Source: Lentinula raphanica (Eukaryota > Basidiomycota > Agaricomycetes > Agaricales > Omphalotaceae). From it: a DNA stretch of 64,000 nucleotides. The translations under genes were made by a program, and so were the position numbers. The stretch's first letter is position 1. Each line of letters opens with the position of its first letter. Location: the NCBI GenBank assembly GCA_027919835.1, contig JANVFP010000047.1, positions 1-64,000 on the forward strand, read 5' to 3'. The notes under the pieces are model-generated. The model was not told the origin of the DNA. It was given only the letters and a program-made list of their open reading frames with translations, and made no database searches. Of the stretch, positions 47,128 through 58,146 are shown piece by piece.

Positions 47128-48317
47128 TAGTGTACATGTTCCTTCTTATGTTTCTCTGATCAACTATACATGTAGTCCATGTTTGTTGTGGCTCAAGTAG
47201 TACATAGTACCTTCCTCTTTTCTGCATTTGATCTCCTACGCAATTGAATTTTTAGGAGCGGATACTACTTACCTGGATTGCAGCTCCCGTGCGGTTCTTG
47301 ACCCTTATTCTATTGTAAGAGAAGTATTCATGAATAGCCTCACCAAGGAGCACAACTGAACAACGAGTTGGAGACGGAGACACTAGAGAAATATCGGCAG
47401 TCAGAAAGGCAAACAGTGGTAAGGCGCCCAAAATCGGGAAGCGCCCATTCGGTTCCCACGACATAGAAACCTCTTTCGGACTCTCTCTATCCCTTGTGGG
47501 GCAGAACATTCGCTCGTTCAATGTCTTCGTACATTCTATGTAAGTAAGACTCATGTCAGAAAATGTGGTGATACATCCCAAGTGCAATCTATGAATTACG
47601 CTTTCGCCAGTGCTCTGACTTGCAGTCAACTGAGCCTAGTTCATTGCATACTACTAGTACTGCCATAGTCCGAAAATGCAGAAGCCATGCTGGAGATACA
47701 TATAGATGCTCATGGACGATAAACTGGAACTTGGCTGGTACTTATGATGTCCGTTTGTAATTTCGTTTCTCACATTGAAAACATTATTCACAATGTTAGA
47801 AACTAATTATTAACATGTTATTAACATTGTAACTACTAAAATAAAAAACGCTCGGGAGACCAGTTGTGAGTGATATCGGAGTAGCTGTTTAACAGTGCTA
47901 GTGAAATACGAAGCTCTACGAAGCTGGTCGTTCGAATTCTGAAATTTTTGCAAAAGGATCCCTCAAAAACACCTGGACCGCGGCTCTCGCCGCGCAGTTC
48001 CTAAGTCTAAGTGTGATGAAAATAATCTGGTAGCTTGGCAGAGTAGCACGACCTGTCAACAACTGTTGTGTTGGAGAGGGAAAGAGAGAATTCTCAGATA
48101 TTGATACAGTTACCTGAGTCCCAAATTGGTGCTGACTTGAGTTGATCAAAGCAGCGCTTTCAAGTTGGTCTTCGCGACTCTATCTGTCTTCGACTGATAG
48201 AACTCTTGGCGGTATACAGAGAGAAGAATATCGACCTGGTGATTTTCCCTGTCATAGATACTACTAAACGCTCTACAAAACCATATCACGGTTCAACTGA
48301 GCTGTATGTGCTAACTT
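47128..48317. other. Intergenic, 1190 bp, no supported gene
   Basis: 3' flanks of the GH79 gene and the BRCT gene, which converge. The stretch 47740-47860 is strongly AT-rich with repeated AACAT/ATTAAC words. Minus-strand frames at 47252-47629 and 47916-48149 begin without ATG and lack a convincing partner exon; they are not called. GGCGCCCAAAAT lies at 47423-47434. Confidence 0.5.
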
Positions 48318-49214
48318 CTAACTTCTACTCTGCATCATCTTCGCTATATCCATCGTGCTGCCATCCTTGAGGATCAGATAGTCTCTTTCTGGCCTGCGTT
48401 TCCCTGCTTTGATACTATCAAAAACCCATTCAGGCTTGACAACATGGACAGGTATGCGCATCTTTTTTGTTAAGATTTTATGTGTTTTGGAACCACTCAA
48501 TGATTGCGAAGTTAGTATGTGGGTGGCACCGGAGGCTGAGTATCTATCCAGGGAGGTTTAGAATTACCAAATTAATGGGTCTTAGCAATGACTTGAACTC
48601 ACAATATTTGCCCTCCTGCACGGGTGATGATGCGCTTCATTTCGATGTCGGTGATTCCGTTCAGTAAGCCATCGATGTATATTTTGACGTTCGATAGTAT
48701 CTGGGGTTGTTCTGCAGCACTCGTTGTCTCCTTTTGCATGGCTAATTTGGAGCTGCGTGCTTCGTGATATAGACGATGGCTTCTTCGACTTTCAGATACC
48801 TGGTGTCCGGAAGCCATGGATACTACATGCTCTGCGATATGTCAATCACGCGTCATGACGCGATGGTATCGAGCACAAACGCAACGAACCTGTGCGCTCA
48901 TAAAGATCTGAATGAGTGATAGGGTTGGTTTCCTCTTGTAGTGAGTTCAAGAGCAATTTCGTGACAGTAGACGATGAAGGTGGGGTCTGGCTTTCAGGTA
49001 GTAGATCCAGAAGGCTAAGGAGCATGCGAGTTAAGAAATTAGCGAGCATGAGGATCACAGACGCCAACCTTTTCTTCTTGGGCCCTCGTTCATATCTGTT
49101 GGTGGTATAAGGCTTGAACCTTGCTGAAGTTGAAGGGGAAACCTTCTTAGATCCAGCTTGGGTATCGTCCTGAGACTCTTGTTTAGCTTTGATGAGGTAT
49201 TTCTCCATGCTCAT
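48318..49214 (-). CDS. Stand-alone BRCT-domain protein (REV1-like BRCT), 259 aa
   Basis: Exons 48890-49214, 48603-48831 and 48318-48543 give 259 residues in phase. The C-terminal half is one BRCT domain: VKIYIDGLLNGITDIEMKRI, TRAGGQI, SASGATHILTSQSLSGSKTH, and the tryptophan motif VHVVKPEWVFDSIKAGKRRP. The domain is closest, by my recognition, to the N-terminal BRCT of REV1 polymerases, yet the protein ends 25 residues later with no Y-family polymerase. The N-terminal region is basic (GPKKKR) then serine-rich. BRCT domains bind phosphopeptides or DNA ends in repair. A 54-nt stop-free intron may lie inside exon 1 (donor after KKK, acceptor before SLLDLLPES); removing it would drop a hydrophobic 18-residue stretch. 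The start is MSMEKYL; a longer frame to 49286 adds an implausible apolar leader. Confidence 0.75.
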
Positions 49215-49374
49215 GGACGGAGTAATATGTACAAAGAAACAGAAGAAATCATTGAGTAAAATGAGGAAAGACACGGTTCGAGACAAGAGATAATGGAAAT
49301 AGACGCCCGTGTTTTGAAATCACGCACGCGATGATGAGTCATAGCACCTGCCTTTTTTGATCAACATCAGACAG
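49215..49374. promoter_or_regulatory. Bidirectional promoter, 160 bp (BRCT protein / FPGS)
   Basis: Start codons of the divergent genes lie 160 bp apart. The interval includes in-frame extensions of the BRCT frame to 49286 judged non-coding. No named element recognised. Confidence 0.4.
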
Positions 49375-51380
49375 ATGGTGCAGATACGAAATTTCTTCAT
49401 TCGTCGTTCATCGCCATCTTTAAACTATCGTAGCTGGCGAGGAATGTCGACAAGAACATATCAAGATGCTATCAACAACTTGAACTCGCTCCAGTCGAAT
49501 GCAGCAACCCTGGACGCCGTCCGGGCTTCTGGAGGACGTCTCAGCCAGTTTGCCATTCCGGAGATGCTTGAATACTTGGAACGCATCGGTTACAAGGTGC
49601 GATAAGTATTTTCACTCTCTGTTCCTCCTTACACTGAATCCACGAGACAGCCAGACGATCTAAATGCTCTAAAAGTCATTCACATAACTGGCACGAAGGG
49701 AAAAGGATCGACCAGCGCCTTCACGGACTCCATAATCCGCCATACGAGACCTGACTGGAAAGTTGGTATGGCAAAGCTTCCTGATCACGCTCTTCACTCA
49801 CTTCGTGTCAAAGGTCTCTATACCTCACCGCATCTAGTAGCCGTTCGTGAACGGATACGAATCAATGGTCGACCTTTGTCAGAGGAGGATTTCACGAAAT
49901 ACTTTTTCGAAGTCTGGGATAGGTTGCAAGCTAATGACTCAGTGCGTCCTAGCCCAGCACCGGCTTTTGTCGTTGTTTGACAATGCAGCTTAGAGAAAGC
50001 TCGAAAGCACTCCATTCATGCCTGGTTATTTCAGATTTGTCACACTGATGGCTTTTCACTCGTTCTTGAGCCTAAAGGTTGATGCGACTATCCTTGAGGT
50101 TGGTGTCGGAGGGACGTATGATAGCACGAATATCGTTCCTAGACCGATTGTCACTGGTGTCACCGCACTAGGCATCGACCATGTGGGAGTTTTGGGAAAA
50201 ACCCTCAGGGAAATTGCATGGCAGAAGGGTGGTATATATAAGGTCAGCAGCTTCGACGTTTTTCTCATTTAATCACCTCAATGTTTTCCAGGAAGGTGTC
50301 CCCGCGTACTCCGTCCCACAACCAGAAGAGGGAATGCAAGTCCTGAAAGAGCGTGCAAAGGAACTCAAAGTGAGTTGCACTCAGGCAACTCTCCTGAGCG
50401 CAATATTGAAAGAATTAAAGGCGTCCGAATTCACTGTCACTTCTGACCTTCCTGAAATCAACAACGTCAGAATCGGTATCTTCAGCTTCATATGAACTAG
50501 ATATGTTCATCTTTGACTGTCATTCAGGTTTGGCCGGTGCACATCAAGTTGGGAATGCCATACTGGCTGTGCAACTCGCAAAGAAGTTTCTTCTTCACCT
50601 CAGCCCTGAAAGTGTAACGGAACCGTTCCCTCAGTCTTTCGTGGATGGTTTGCAAAACACTAGATGGCCGGGTCGCTGCCAAACAGTCGCTGATCCCAAA
50701 ATTACCACATTAACATGGTACCTCGATGGCGCTCACACAGTCGAGAGTCTGAAATGCTGTATACAATGGTTTAGTCAACCGGGCGTTGGTCTACCTTCAG
50801 ACCCTACACCGTCAGTTTTACATATCTCGTCATGACGTTCACTCACCGTCATATTCTACCAGTGATCAAATTCAACGGGTGCTTATTTTCAACACCGGAG
50901 GTGGCCGTGCTGGACCGTCATTCTTGGAATCGGTCTACGGCGAACTTTCCACACGACTTTCTACGCAATCTTCTCCAGCACATCCGGGTCAAAGCCCCGC
51001 GTCGTTTTTCAGCCGGGTTGTATTCTGCACAAACGTGACTTATGCTGATGGAGGGTTCAAAGGTGGTAAGCCCAAGTGCTTTGCAGTTTCTAAACAAATC
51101 GCCTCAAGCTTTGAATACAGATCTGACGGCTGTTTCTCTCCCACCGGACGACCTAGCCCAACTCAGAACTCAGAATCAGTTAGCTGATGCTTGGTTATCC
51201 ATCGTGCCTTCCTTCTCCAAAGAGCGGGTTCATGTTCTACCTTCCGTCGAACACGCCGTGCGGGTTATTCATCAATTGGCCACTGAAAGCCACTCACCTA
51301 TCAAAGTTCTGGTGGCAGGGAGTCTGCATCTCGTTGGGGGTGTTATAGAGGTTGCTGGTCTCGCAGATGTTGCCCTTTAG
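49375..51380 (+). CDS. MET7: Folylpolyglutamate synthase, mitochondrial and cytosolic forms
   Basis: Nine exons: 49375-49596, 49651-49765, 49814-49941, 49994-50242, 50292-50369, 50421-50475, 50528-50810, 50863-51065, 51121-51380; 530 residues. It adds glutamates to folates using ATP, retaining them in the cell and mitochondrion. Motifs: P-loop HITGTKGKGST (near 87), GLYTSPHLVAVRERIRINGR, FRFVTLMAF, VDATILEVGVGGTYDSTN, GLAGAHQVGNA, TLTWYLDGAHTVES and VLVAGSLHLVGGVIEVAG. The first 23 residues (MVQIRNFFIRRSSPSLNYRS) are basic and free of acidic residues, a mitochondrial presequence. A second ATG at 49444 starts the conserved body (MSTRTYQDAINNLNSLQ), so two start sites can yield two locations. 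Introns at 49766-49813 (48 nt) and 50370-50420 (51 nt) are stop-free multiples of three. Confidence 0.95.
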
Positions 51381-51581
51381 TCTCTAGATTTGGGATTTAA
51401 CCGTTTCTTTTCCCCTGATGTCTACCCCAGTGCTTCATTCTGCCTTCAACAGGTGTTTACACTTTCAACAGCGTAATTTATAGTTACATATATGTTTGTC
51501 GGTTGTATACTCATTCCCAATAGCTAGTGCACATATTATAATAATACCATCCATCATACAACCGTAGAGATTGGGGAAGGC

Positions 51582-53681
51582 TCAACGCCTTTGCCTTCCC
51601 ATAGATTCAGCTCCATAAAAATTGATACCCTGCTTATCCAAAAATTCTCGCAAGTGAGATCTAAGCTTGCCAGAGGATTGTTGATAGGTGCTCCCGACCT
51701 TCAACAAGAATACATCGAAATGAATAGGCTGTAGCGCGGGCGTGAAGAGTCAGTCAACGAGGAACATCTATGTTAGTCAATCGCAACCGACCTCAAGCCT
51801 CAGGATACGAAGATGCAATGCTTCGTCCTCCAGGATTTTCGTCTTCAGATCTTCTATCCATGTTTCATCGACATCTCTCTCTCTGGCGTTTGTCCTTTCT
51901 CTTCGTCGAGTAGTAGGACTATGACAAGGGGTTTTAGATTTCTTGGACGGTCGTATAGGCGATGGGGTTACGGGAGGTGACTGTTTGGAGTAGGGAGTGG
52001 AAGGAAGGTTGTGCTTTGGCTCATAATGTAGATACGCGTCATCCATATACTGCCTCGCCTCATCGTCTGAGGGATAAAAGCGTTCTTCAGGAGAATCAGG
52101 CGAAAAAGTCGACGAAACGGATTTTTGAGGAGAAGGGGTGAGCGGGGGCGAGATGGGAATTCTCGTAGTGTTTGAAATGTTCTGAGTGGTCTGATTGGAA
52201 CTGGAAGATAGATAGACCAAATGAGGAGGAGGAGGAGTAAATGGCGCGCGGACAGGCTGTGAGTTATCAGTCTGCTCTTTCATCAGAGAAATGATCTAAC
52301 GTACAGAATGTTTGTTCTTGGCCGGTGTTGATGGTGTGACCAGATCAGTCGAAGTAGTATCAATAATCATTTCAGAAGCCTCCTTGTCCACTCCATATGA
52401 TGATATTGGAATCGAAGGGAGAAGCAACCGAGGAGGAGAAGGAGGAGGAGAATTGGCGGCAGTTGATCCAGGGCTTCCTCCGTTTTCGTGAAACATCGAC
52501 CGAGCGTGCAAGCCAGCTCTACCAGCCAGGCTACTTTGTCCAAATCTCGGGGTCGAGCATGGAAGAAATCCTGTGGAATCACCATCTGAAAGGTGTCCGC
52601 CTATTCTGTACTCGCGCAATACACGAATATTCGAGTCGGCTTGCGCGACCACGGTCCGAGCTTTCAGCATTATAGTATCCCGCATCTCTCCAATATCGCG
52701 AACTGTATTCGGAACTTCCTGTCGCCTATGTCGTTTCTTCGGAGCGGCGTTGTTCATGACTTCGTCGAAGAACGTCTTGGGGGCTGTAGATTCGGGGAGT
52801 TTGGACTCAGTCTGTGGCGGCAACTCTTCTATACCCTTGCGGACCATTTCAATCAAGGTGTCATCCTGGATGCCATGTTTTTTCGCGCATGTCTTCATGT
52901 GAGACAGCTTCTGAGGGACACTTTTCCGTGTTGTCCATGACAAATCGCAACATACACATATCAAAAGGCGAGAAAAGGAGTCCGTAGAAAATTGGTCGCT
53001 AAGTCGCTGAACCACGCTTTGGGTGATGGCCTTTTTGGCAGGAATAGATCGAGAAGCACCGCTAGACGTTGACATAGCCCTCACAGAAAGGGAGGGTGCT
53101 GGTTTAGGTTTCCTAAGTGGAGCAGGCCGGGCACTGATATGTGCAAACCTTGCGAGTTTTAACTCGGGCAGGGTATTGTCCAATTCTGAATCGTAATCGC
53201 CTAAGTCAAGAAAGAAACAAGAGCCTGCAGGTTCTTTCGAGGGTTGTGTATTTGAAGATGTCGCAGGTGGGCGTGGAAGGTCCATGGATGAATCTAGTGC
53301 GAATGTGAGTGATCATTCAGCACCACTTTTGACAAGAAAGGCGCACCACTGATATCAATCACACTGTCGTCGCGGTTTTGTGCAAGTCCGTTCTTTGGAT
53401 CCAACGAAGGCTCATTGTTGACTTCAGAAGAGCTTTCGAACAAGCTATCATCTAAACGACCGAGTCAGTCCCTGGGATCCTCCTAAGGGCTCAAGTAACG
53501 CGCCTGAAATATCTATAATGTTGAATACAGTGCTCTGGCTTGGTCCTCTGTTTGATGTTTTTGAAAGTGGTCCATTCAGTGTCCCTCCACCGAGTCCATC
53601 CTGCCGTTGTCTCGCTGCCTCTCTTTCTGGTTCTGAGTCTTCGACAATTTCATCTTCGATCGGTCGTCGTTGCAGAGTCAT
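51582..53681 (-). CDS. SLX4: Structure-specific endonuclease scaffold Slx4
   Basis: Five exons (53504-53681, 53350-53451, 52305-53293, 51792-52256, 51582-51728) encode 626 residues. A central SLX4 signature (CVCCDLSWTTRKSVPQKLSH, MKTCAKKHGI) resembles the zinc-finger-like segment of fungal Slx4. The last exon carries the conserved Slx1-binding C-terminal domain (PIHFDVFLLKVGST; LRSHLREFLDKQGINFYG). Slx4 holds the Slx1 nuclease at branched DNA and is regulated by phosphorylation; the many SP and TP sites fit that. The N-terminus has acidic short repeats of the type IDIS/VIDIS, in two exons, resembling SUMO-interaction motifs (hydrophobic core next to acidic residues). Intron 1 needs a GC donor (AG/GCGCGT), weaker than usual, so this junction is less sure. 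Start MTLQRRPIEDE is preferred over an upstream ATG at 53765. Confidence 0.85.
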
Positions 53682-53919
53682 CCTCAGAAAAGTGATTCTT
53701 GGACGTGTTATTGTCAAAAAGAGGACAAACGGTGAGAGAGGTGAGAGAGAGAAAGGAAAGTGCATGAATGTTGAAACGCGCTCGCGTTTCTGTCACATGT
53801 CTAGTGAGTGCTCTTCGCCGTTGCCTCATTTCTCTCTCTTAACGTCCTCTCTTCATTATCTTTTCTCCTTTCTCTCATATATCAGCTTCAGTGGACGTCA
53901 ACCTCACTGATAGATAGTC
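53682..53919. promoter_or_regulatory. Bidirectional promoter, 238 bp (SLX4 / KAP120)
   Basis: It separates the two divergent starts. The plus-strand part is pyrimidine-rich (TTTCTCTCTC, TCTTTTCTCC), as often near fungal transcription starts. The sequence ACGCGCTCGCG near 53774 resembles an MluI-type (ACGCGT-like) cell-cycle element but is imperfect. Confidence 0.4.
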
Positions 53920-56900
53920 ATGAACGTATCGTTCAGGGGAACAAGCGTCCTCATGCAGCAGGTATCCCCTGAAGAACTGTTTCAAGTGATTAGCGACGCT
54001 ACCTCTCAGCAAGATCCACGCCGTGTCGAAGCGTCAACCAAAAGGCTCAAAGAGCTCTTTCAACAACCAGGTGTATATGATGCTCTCCACGAGATCGCGG
54101 CGACGAAGACCCTTCCTGTGACAATCCGGATTCAGGCAAGCCTACAGTTCAAAAACGAGGCACTCAAAAACTGGAAGTCGAGAAAGTACGAGGATGCTCA
54201 TACTGCCTCGAATGAGCCACCAATCAATGAATGTATAGACTCCAGAATGACCAGAACCGAGCCAACATACGGAAGCGATGCTTGACCTTTCTAGACGAGG
54301 AAGACGCAACGGTGAAACCAGTCGCTTTCTGTCCCGAGCACGTTCTAAACATGAATTTGAAGATCGCTGATTGCAACAAGGTTGCTGTTGCTAGAATTGC
54401 TAGGGCAGATTTTCCGGATGCCTGGTTCGTCGTTCTCGTCTACGTCGAATATCTACTCTAGCTGATGATCCTGATACATCTCAGGCCCTCCCTCATCACG
54501 GACCTAATGGAAGTGATAGATACAAACCTTCAGCAACGATACGTTCTGAGTGTAGACGATCACCGATCCAATCTCATTCTGCAACGAGCGCTGCAGCTGT
54601 TGTGTGGCGTCGTTAAAGAGTTTGCGAGTATGAAAATGTTGAATGGTATCAAGGTTATGAAGCAGGTATGTAGTCTGAAATCGTTAATACCGTCCTACTA
54701 AGCTATACAGTTATTTGACCATCTCAATGGAACTATCAATGCATATTTTGTCAAAGTGTCTGAAAACATTCAACTGCCTCCAAATGCTCAAGCTTTTGAA
54801 AACCCGCGATTATACACTGACCTCGTCATTTCCCATCTCCTTTTCAAAACGCTGGTGACCTTGACCACTTGGATTTGGCAACGATTTAATAAACTATCGA
54901 ACGCTGAGAAACAGATGCTGGAGTCATGGGTTCGTGCTTTCATTGCCAACCGGGGGTATGTCTAACTGAAAAATCTGTCCTAGTTGACAGGGGTATTTCA
55001 TCAATCTGTGCAACAATTACAGAGGCTTGTTAGCCAACGTGCTACCGTCATCAACCTTCAACCTTCAGATCCCTCTCGACTCAGTCCCCAGACTCTCTTG
55101 ACACACCAGATACTTACTAAACACATTCGCCGTTTTGGAAAGTTTTATCTACGAATGGCCGCGGTAGATCCTAGGCGGATGACGGAATTACCCAACTGTA
55201 GTGATGTAGTCATGTTTTACTGGGGTCAGGTTGTCGAAGCCGCCAACGATTTTTCAGCAATCAAAGGTATAATCGCTGTCCCGACTAGATTTCTTTTGCT
55301 GATATCTATTGTATGACGTTTAGATACACCCTCTGCACTGTATCCAGTACGATTCCTGGTTCAGGGTCTGGTCCTCTTCAAGGATTTGGTTGGTCAGTGG
55401 ACAGCACATCGAAGAGATGGCTCAGCCAACAAGAATGGTGCGTACACAAGACAAACTTACTATATGTGACTATCTACATGAGTGATTTCCAGTGCTGACT
55501 GCAAATTTCATCGAAAATGCTGTCAAGATCATCGTCACTCGTCTGCTGCCCTTGACTAAAGACGATCTTGAAGGATTAGAACAAGATCCTGAAGAGTGGA
55601 TCAACACCGAAGAGCAAGAGACTCAACAGTGGGAATATGAACTTCGCCCGTGCAGTGAAAGAGTCTTAGTACAGATCTCAAATCAGTATCCTGAATACGT
55701 GACACCCTTATTGAAGGCAACTTTTGCTGAGGTCGCAGGTAGAAATGAATTATACTTTCATTCTGTGTAGGTGTTTTCAAACAGCTTTCAACAGATAAAC
55801 CAGCTTCGGACATAGGTATCACAAATAAAGAAGCCTTGTACTGTGCAGTTGGCCGTTGTTGTGGCAAACTGAAAGGAGAAATTCCCTTCGAAACTTGGGT
55901 TAGCCAAGTTCTGATTGCGGAGGTACAACTTCCCCCGAATGATCCTTTGTAAGTATCGCCTATTTTTCGGAAGTTTATCTAGTGATTGACCAGGGCCCAG
56001 TGTTTATCTACTCCAACGAAGGATCGCCTGGGTACTCGGAAAGTGGATGTCGGATTCCTGCTGCTCTCCCAACAACCCCATTATCTGGCAGATTCTCCTT
56101 CATCTCCTCAATCAAAGAGGTCAAGAATCAACGGTCATCCGACTTTCGGCCGCTGTATCATTGCGAGAAGGTGTTGATGCGAGTTCTGCCCCTCCTTACA
56201 ATGCCACTTGAGACTCCTAACTTACTGCTCGTCGTCGTCTTCCAGACCTTGGACTTCGACTGCAAGATCTTCGAACCGTTCCTTCCACAGGCTGTCGCTC
56301 AGCTGATGAGTTTAATTGGCGAAGCAAATACCTATCAGAGCAAACGGAAAGTAGACGATGCGCTTAATGTGGTCATCGACAGAGCTGGAAAACAGGTAGG
56401 TGCATCTTGAATTACAGTATTATAATATTATAATGATACACGATTCTTCAGATTATACCACTCGTGCCGCTCATCATAAATCCTATCCCAGAGCTTTGTG
56501 AGCTACTATATGCTTGACCTCGTTATACCATACCTCTGAGTCCTTGCAGGGAAGGAAGCAGATGATGATTACCTTTTCAAGAGCTCTCTCTTAGTGACCG
56601 TGACCAACGTTATCAAGGTGCATGCAGCTCTACATTCGCTGAGCCATGACTAATTTATCGCGAAAGGCAATAGGCCCGGAGTCAACTACTCTAGCGCATA
56701 TCACAGTCCCATTGGTGCGCGAAAGTATGAGTCAAGGTGTAAGTCTACAGATACGCTCTTCCAGTAAATAATACTGATGATTGCCATGTAGGCCAATCTC
56801 GACGGCGACGGTAGCAATCTCTGGAAGGAGGCCATGAGGAATACGCTTACTATGGACAATCCCGGCCCAAATGAAACTCTTGCGAGCCTCATGGACGTAC

Positions 56901-58030
56901 TAGTGAACCAACTGAAGACCAATCTGGACTTGCTCGGAACTATGATTGATATCACAGAATCATATTTCCTTCTGGATCCTGCTCGCATGTTACAGGTAAA
57001 CCCAATTTGACGTTGCAGTGCAGCTGATTTTAAAACATTCATCAGATTGATGCTACGGCTTTGTTTGATGTTTTCCTTACTTTGTTCAAGGGTCCTGCAC
57101 TTATTCCGAACAAGAAAGACTCTCTTGGTGCACTGAACCTCTTGATACAGCTCAATCCTGCATCATTATGGGCTGAAGCATTGCACAAGTCAGGTCTGTT
57201 CCCTTCATTGTTGGATGCCTTCATCATCGACAAGGTATATCAACAAACTCGGGGTGTCGCTTTCTTCTGACTCAACGCATACTGCAGGAAGACGACTCGC
57301 AAATTCTCTGTGAAATTGAATACGTCTTCTCGCGCATCGCTTTGTCAAGTCCCGAGGCATTCCTTCAATTGATTAACACTGCAACGCCGTTTATCAAAGC
57401 TGGACGAGAAGAAGGGACTCATAAGGACGTGCCCTTGAGCCAGTCAAAAATCTTTGAATTGTTTTTGGATCGTTGGTGGGGTACTGTAAGTGTCCTCAGC
57501 TTTCCTTCGACCTTCTGATGCTTAGCCGTTGCTTGGCGCAGTTCGATTACATGTCGGAGCCTAGACATAGAAAACTCGTGGCAATGGCAACTGCTTCTCT
57601 TGTCGGCACAGGAGAACCCGAAATTCTTACCAGGTTGCATTCCGAGTTCTTCAACCTCTGGATGGATGTATTTGGCGAAATCAAAGAGGCGCAGAATCCT
57701 GTCACAACAAATGAAGAGGGCGTGCAAGTATCATCTTACCTCGCTCTCTATTGGGAGAAGGATAACGCTCCTGCGTCTTATTATCGCGAGACCGAGGGCA
57801 CACCCGAGTACGAACGACGAAAAGCAGTATGTGTAAGCCCCAATAGTATTTGTTTGGAAGCTCAACCGTTACTTTAGGTTTTCGACTCGGATCCCGTCCG
57901 TACAACACAGTTGAGCGCATTCGTCGGCGCCAAGCTGCGTGAAGCTGAAGCTAAAACCCCGAATTTCCAACGATACCTGGCGGATGCTGATCCTACTGTT
58001 CTTCAGCAGATTCAAGCAGAGCTTGCTTAA
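53920..58030 (+). CDS. KAP120: Importin-beta family karyopherin Kap120 (importin-11-like)
   Basis: Nineteen exons (53920-54185, 54239-54311, 54363-54424, 54485-54665, 54711-54929, 54984-55266, 55324-55437, 55493-55738, 55795-55948, 56001-56172, 56246-56395, 56452-56497, 56550-56617, 56667-56738, 56792-56995, 57046-57234, 57288-57485, 57542-57826, 57878-58030) give 1044 residues. The importin-beta N-terminal domain (about 25-115) has EASTKRLKELFQQPGVYDAL, QASLQFKNEALKNW and VARIARADFPDAW. Later repeats match Kap120, including EEWINTEEQETQQWEYELRP, LQRRIAWVLGKWMSD and WWGTFDYMSEPRHRKLVAMA. Kap120 imports ribosome-assembly factors into the nucleus. Two junctions are uncertain: the intron after 55738 (32 or 56 nt both stay in frame) and the one after 56172 (unusual GTTGAT donor). 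Confidence 0.9.
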
Positions 58031-58146
58031 TTGGATACTTTCATATCTTCTCTTCCTCTTGTTCAGTTAATCATCCGACTCGTTTTCTATCTCACATCGA
58101 TCTATGTTACAAAGCCTACACCTTATAACACAAGTTCTACACATAT

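Noticed and set aside
47252..47629. Minus-strand frame of about 125 codons with a protein-like middle
   Set aside because: It opens at a TTG, the first ATG leaves about 100 codons with no recognised motif, and no partner exon keeps frame.
47740..47860. AT-rich block with repeated AACAT/ATTAAC words as a possible transposon remnant or origin
   Set aside because: No terminal inverted repeats, target-site duplication or coding remnant was seen; base composition alone is not enough.
47916..48149. Minus-strand frame ending in a basic, amphipathic-looking stretch
   Set aside because: No ATG start, no homology recognised, and possible splices give no coherent product.
49215..49286. 24-residue apolar N-terminal extension of the BRCT protein
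   Set aside because: A membrane-type leader makes no sense for a BRCT protein, and it occupies most of the shared promoter.
55739..55770. 32-nt intron alternative in KAP120 that stays in frame
   Set aside because: Other introns here are at least 45 nt; the 56-nt alternative ending at 55794 is preferred, though not proven.
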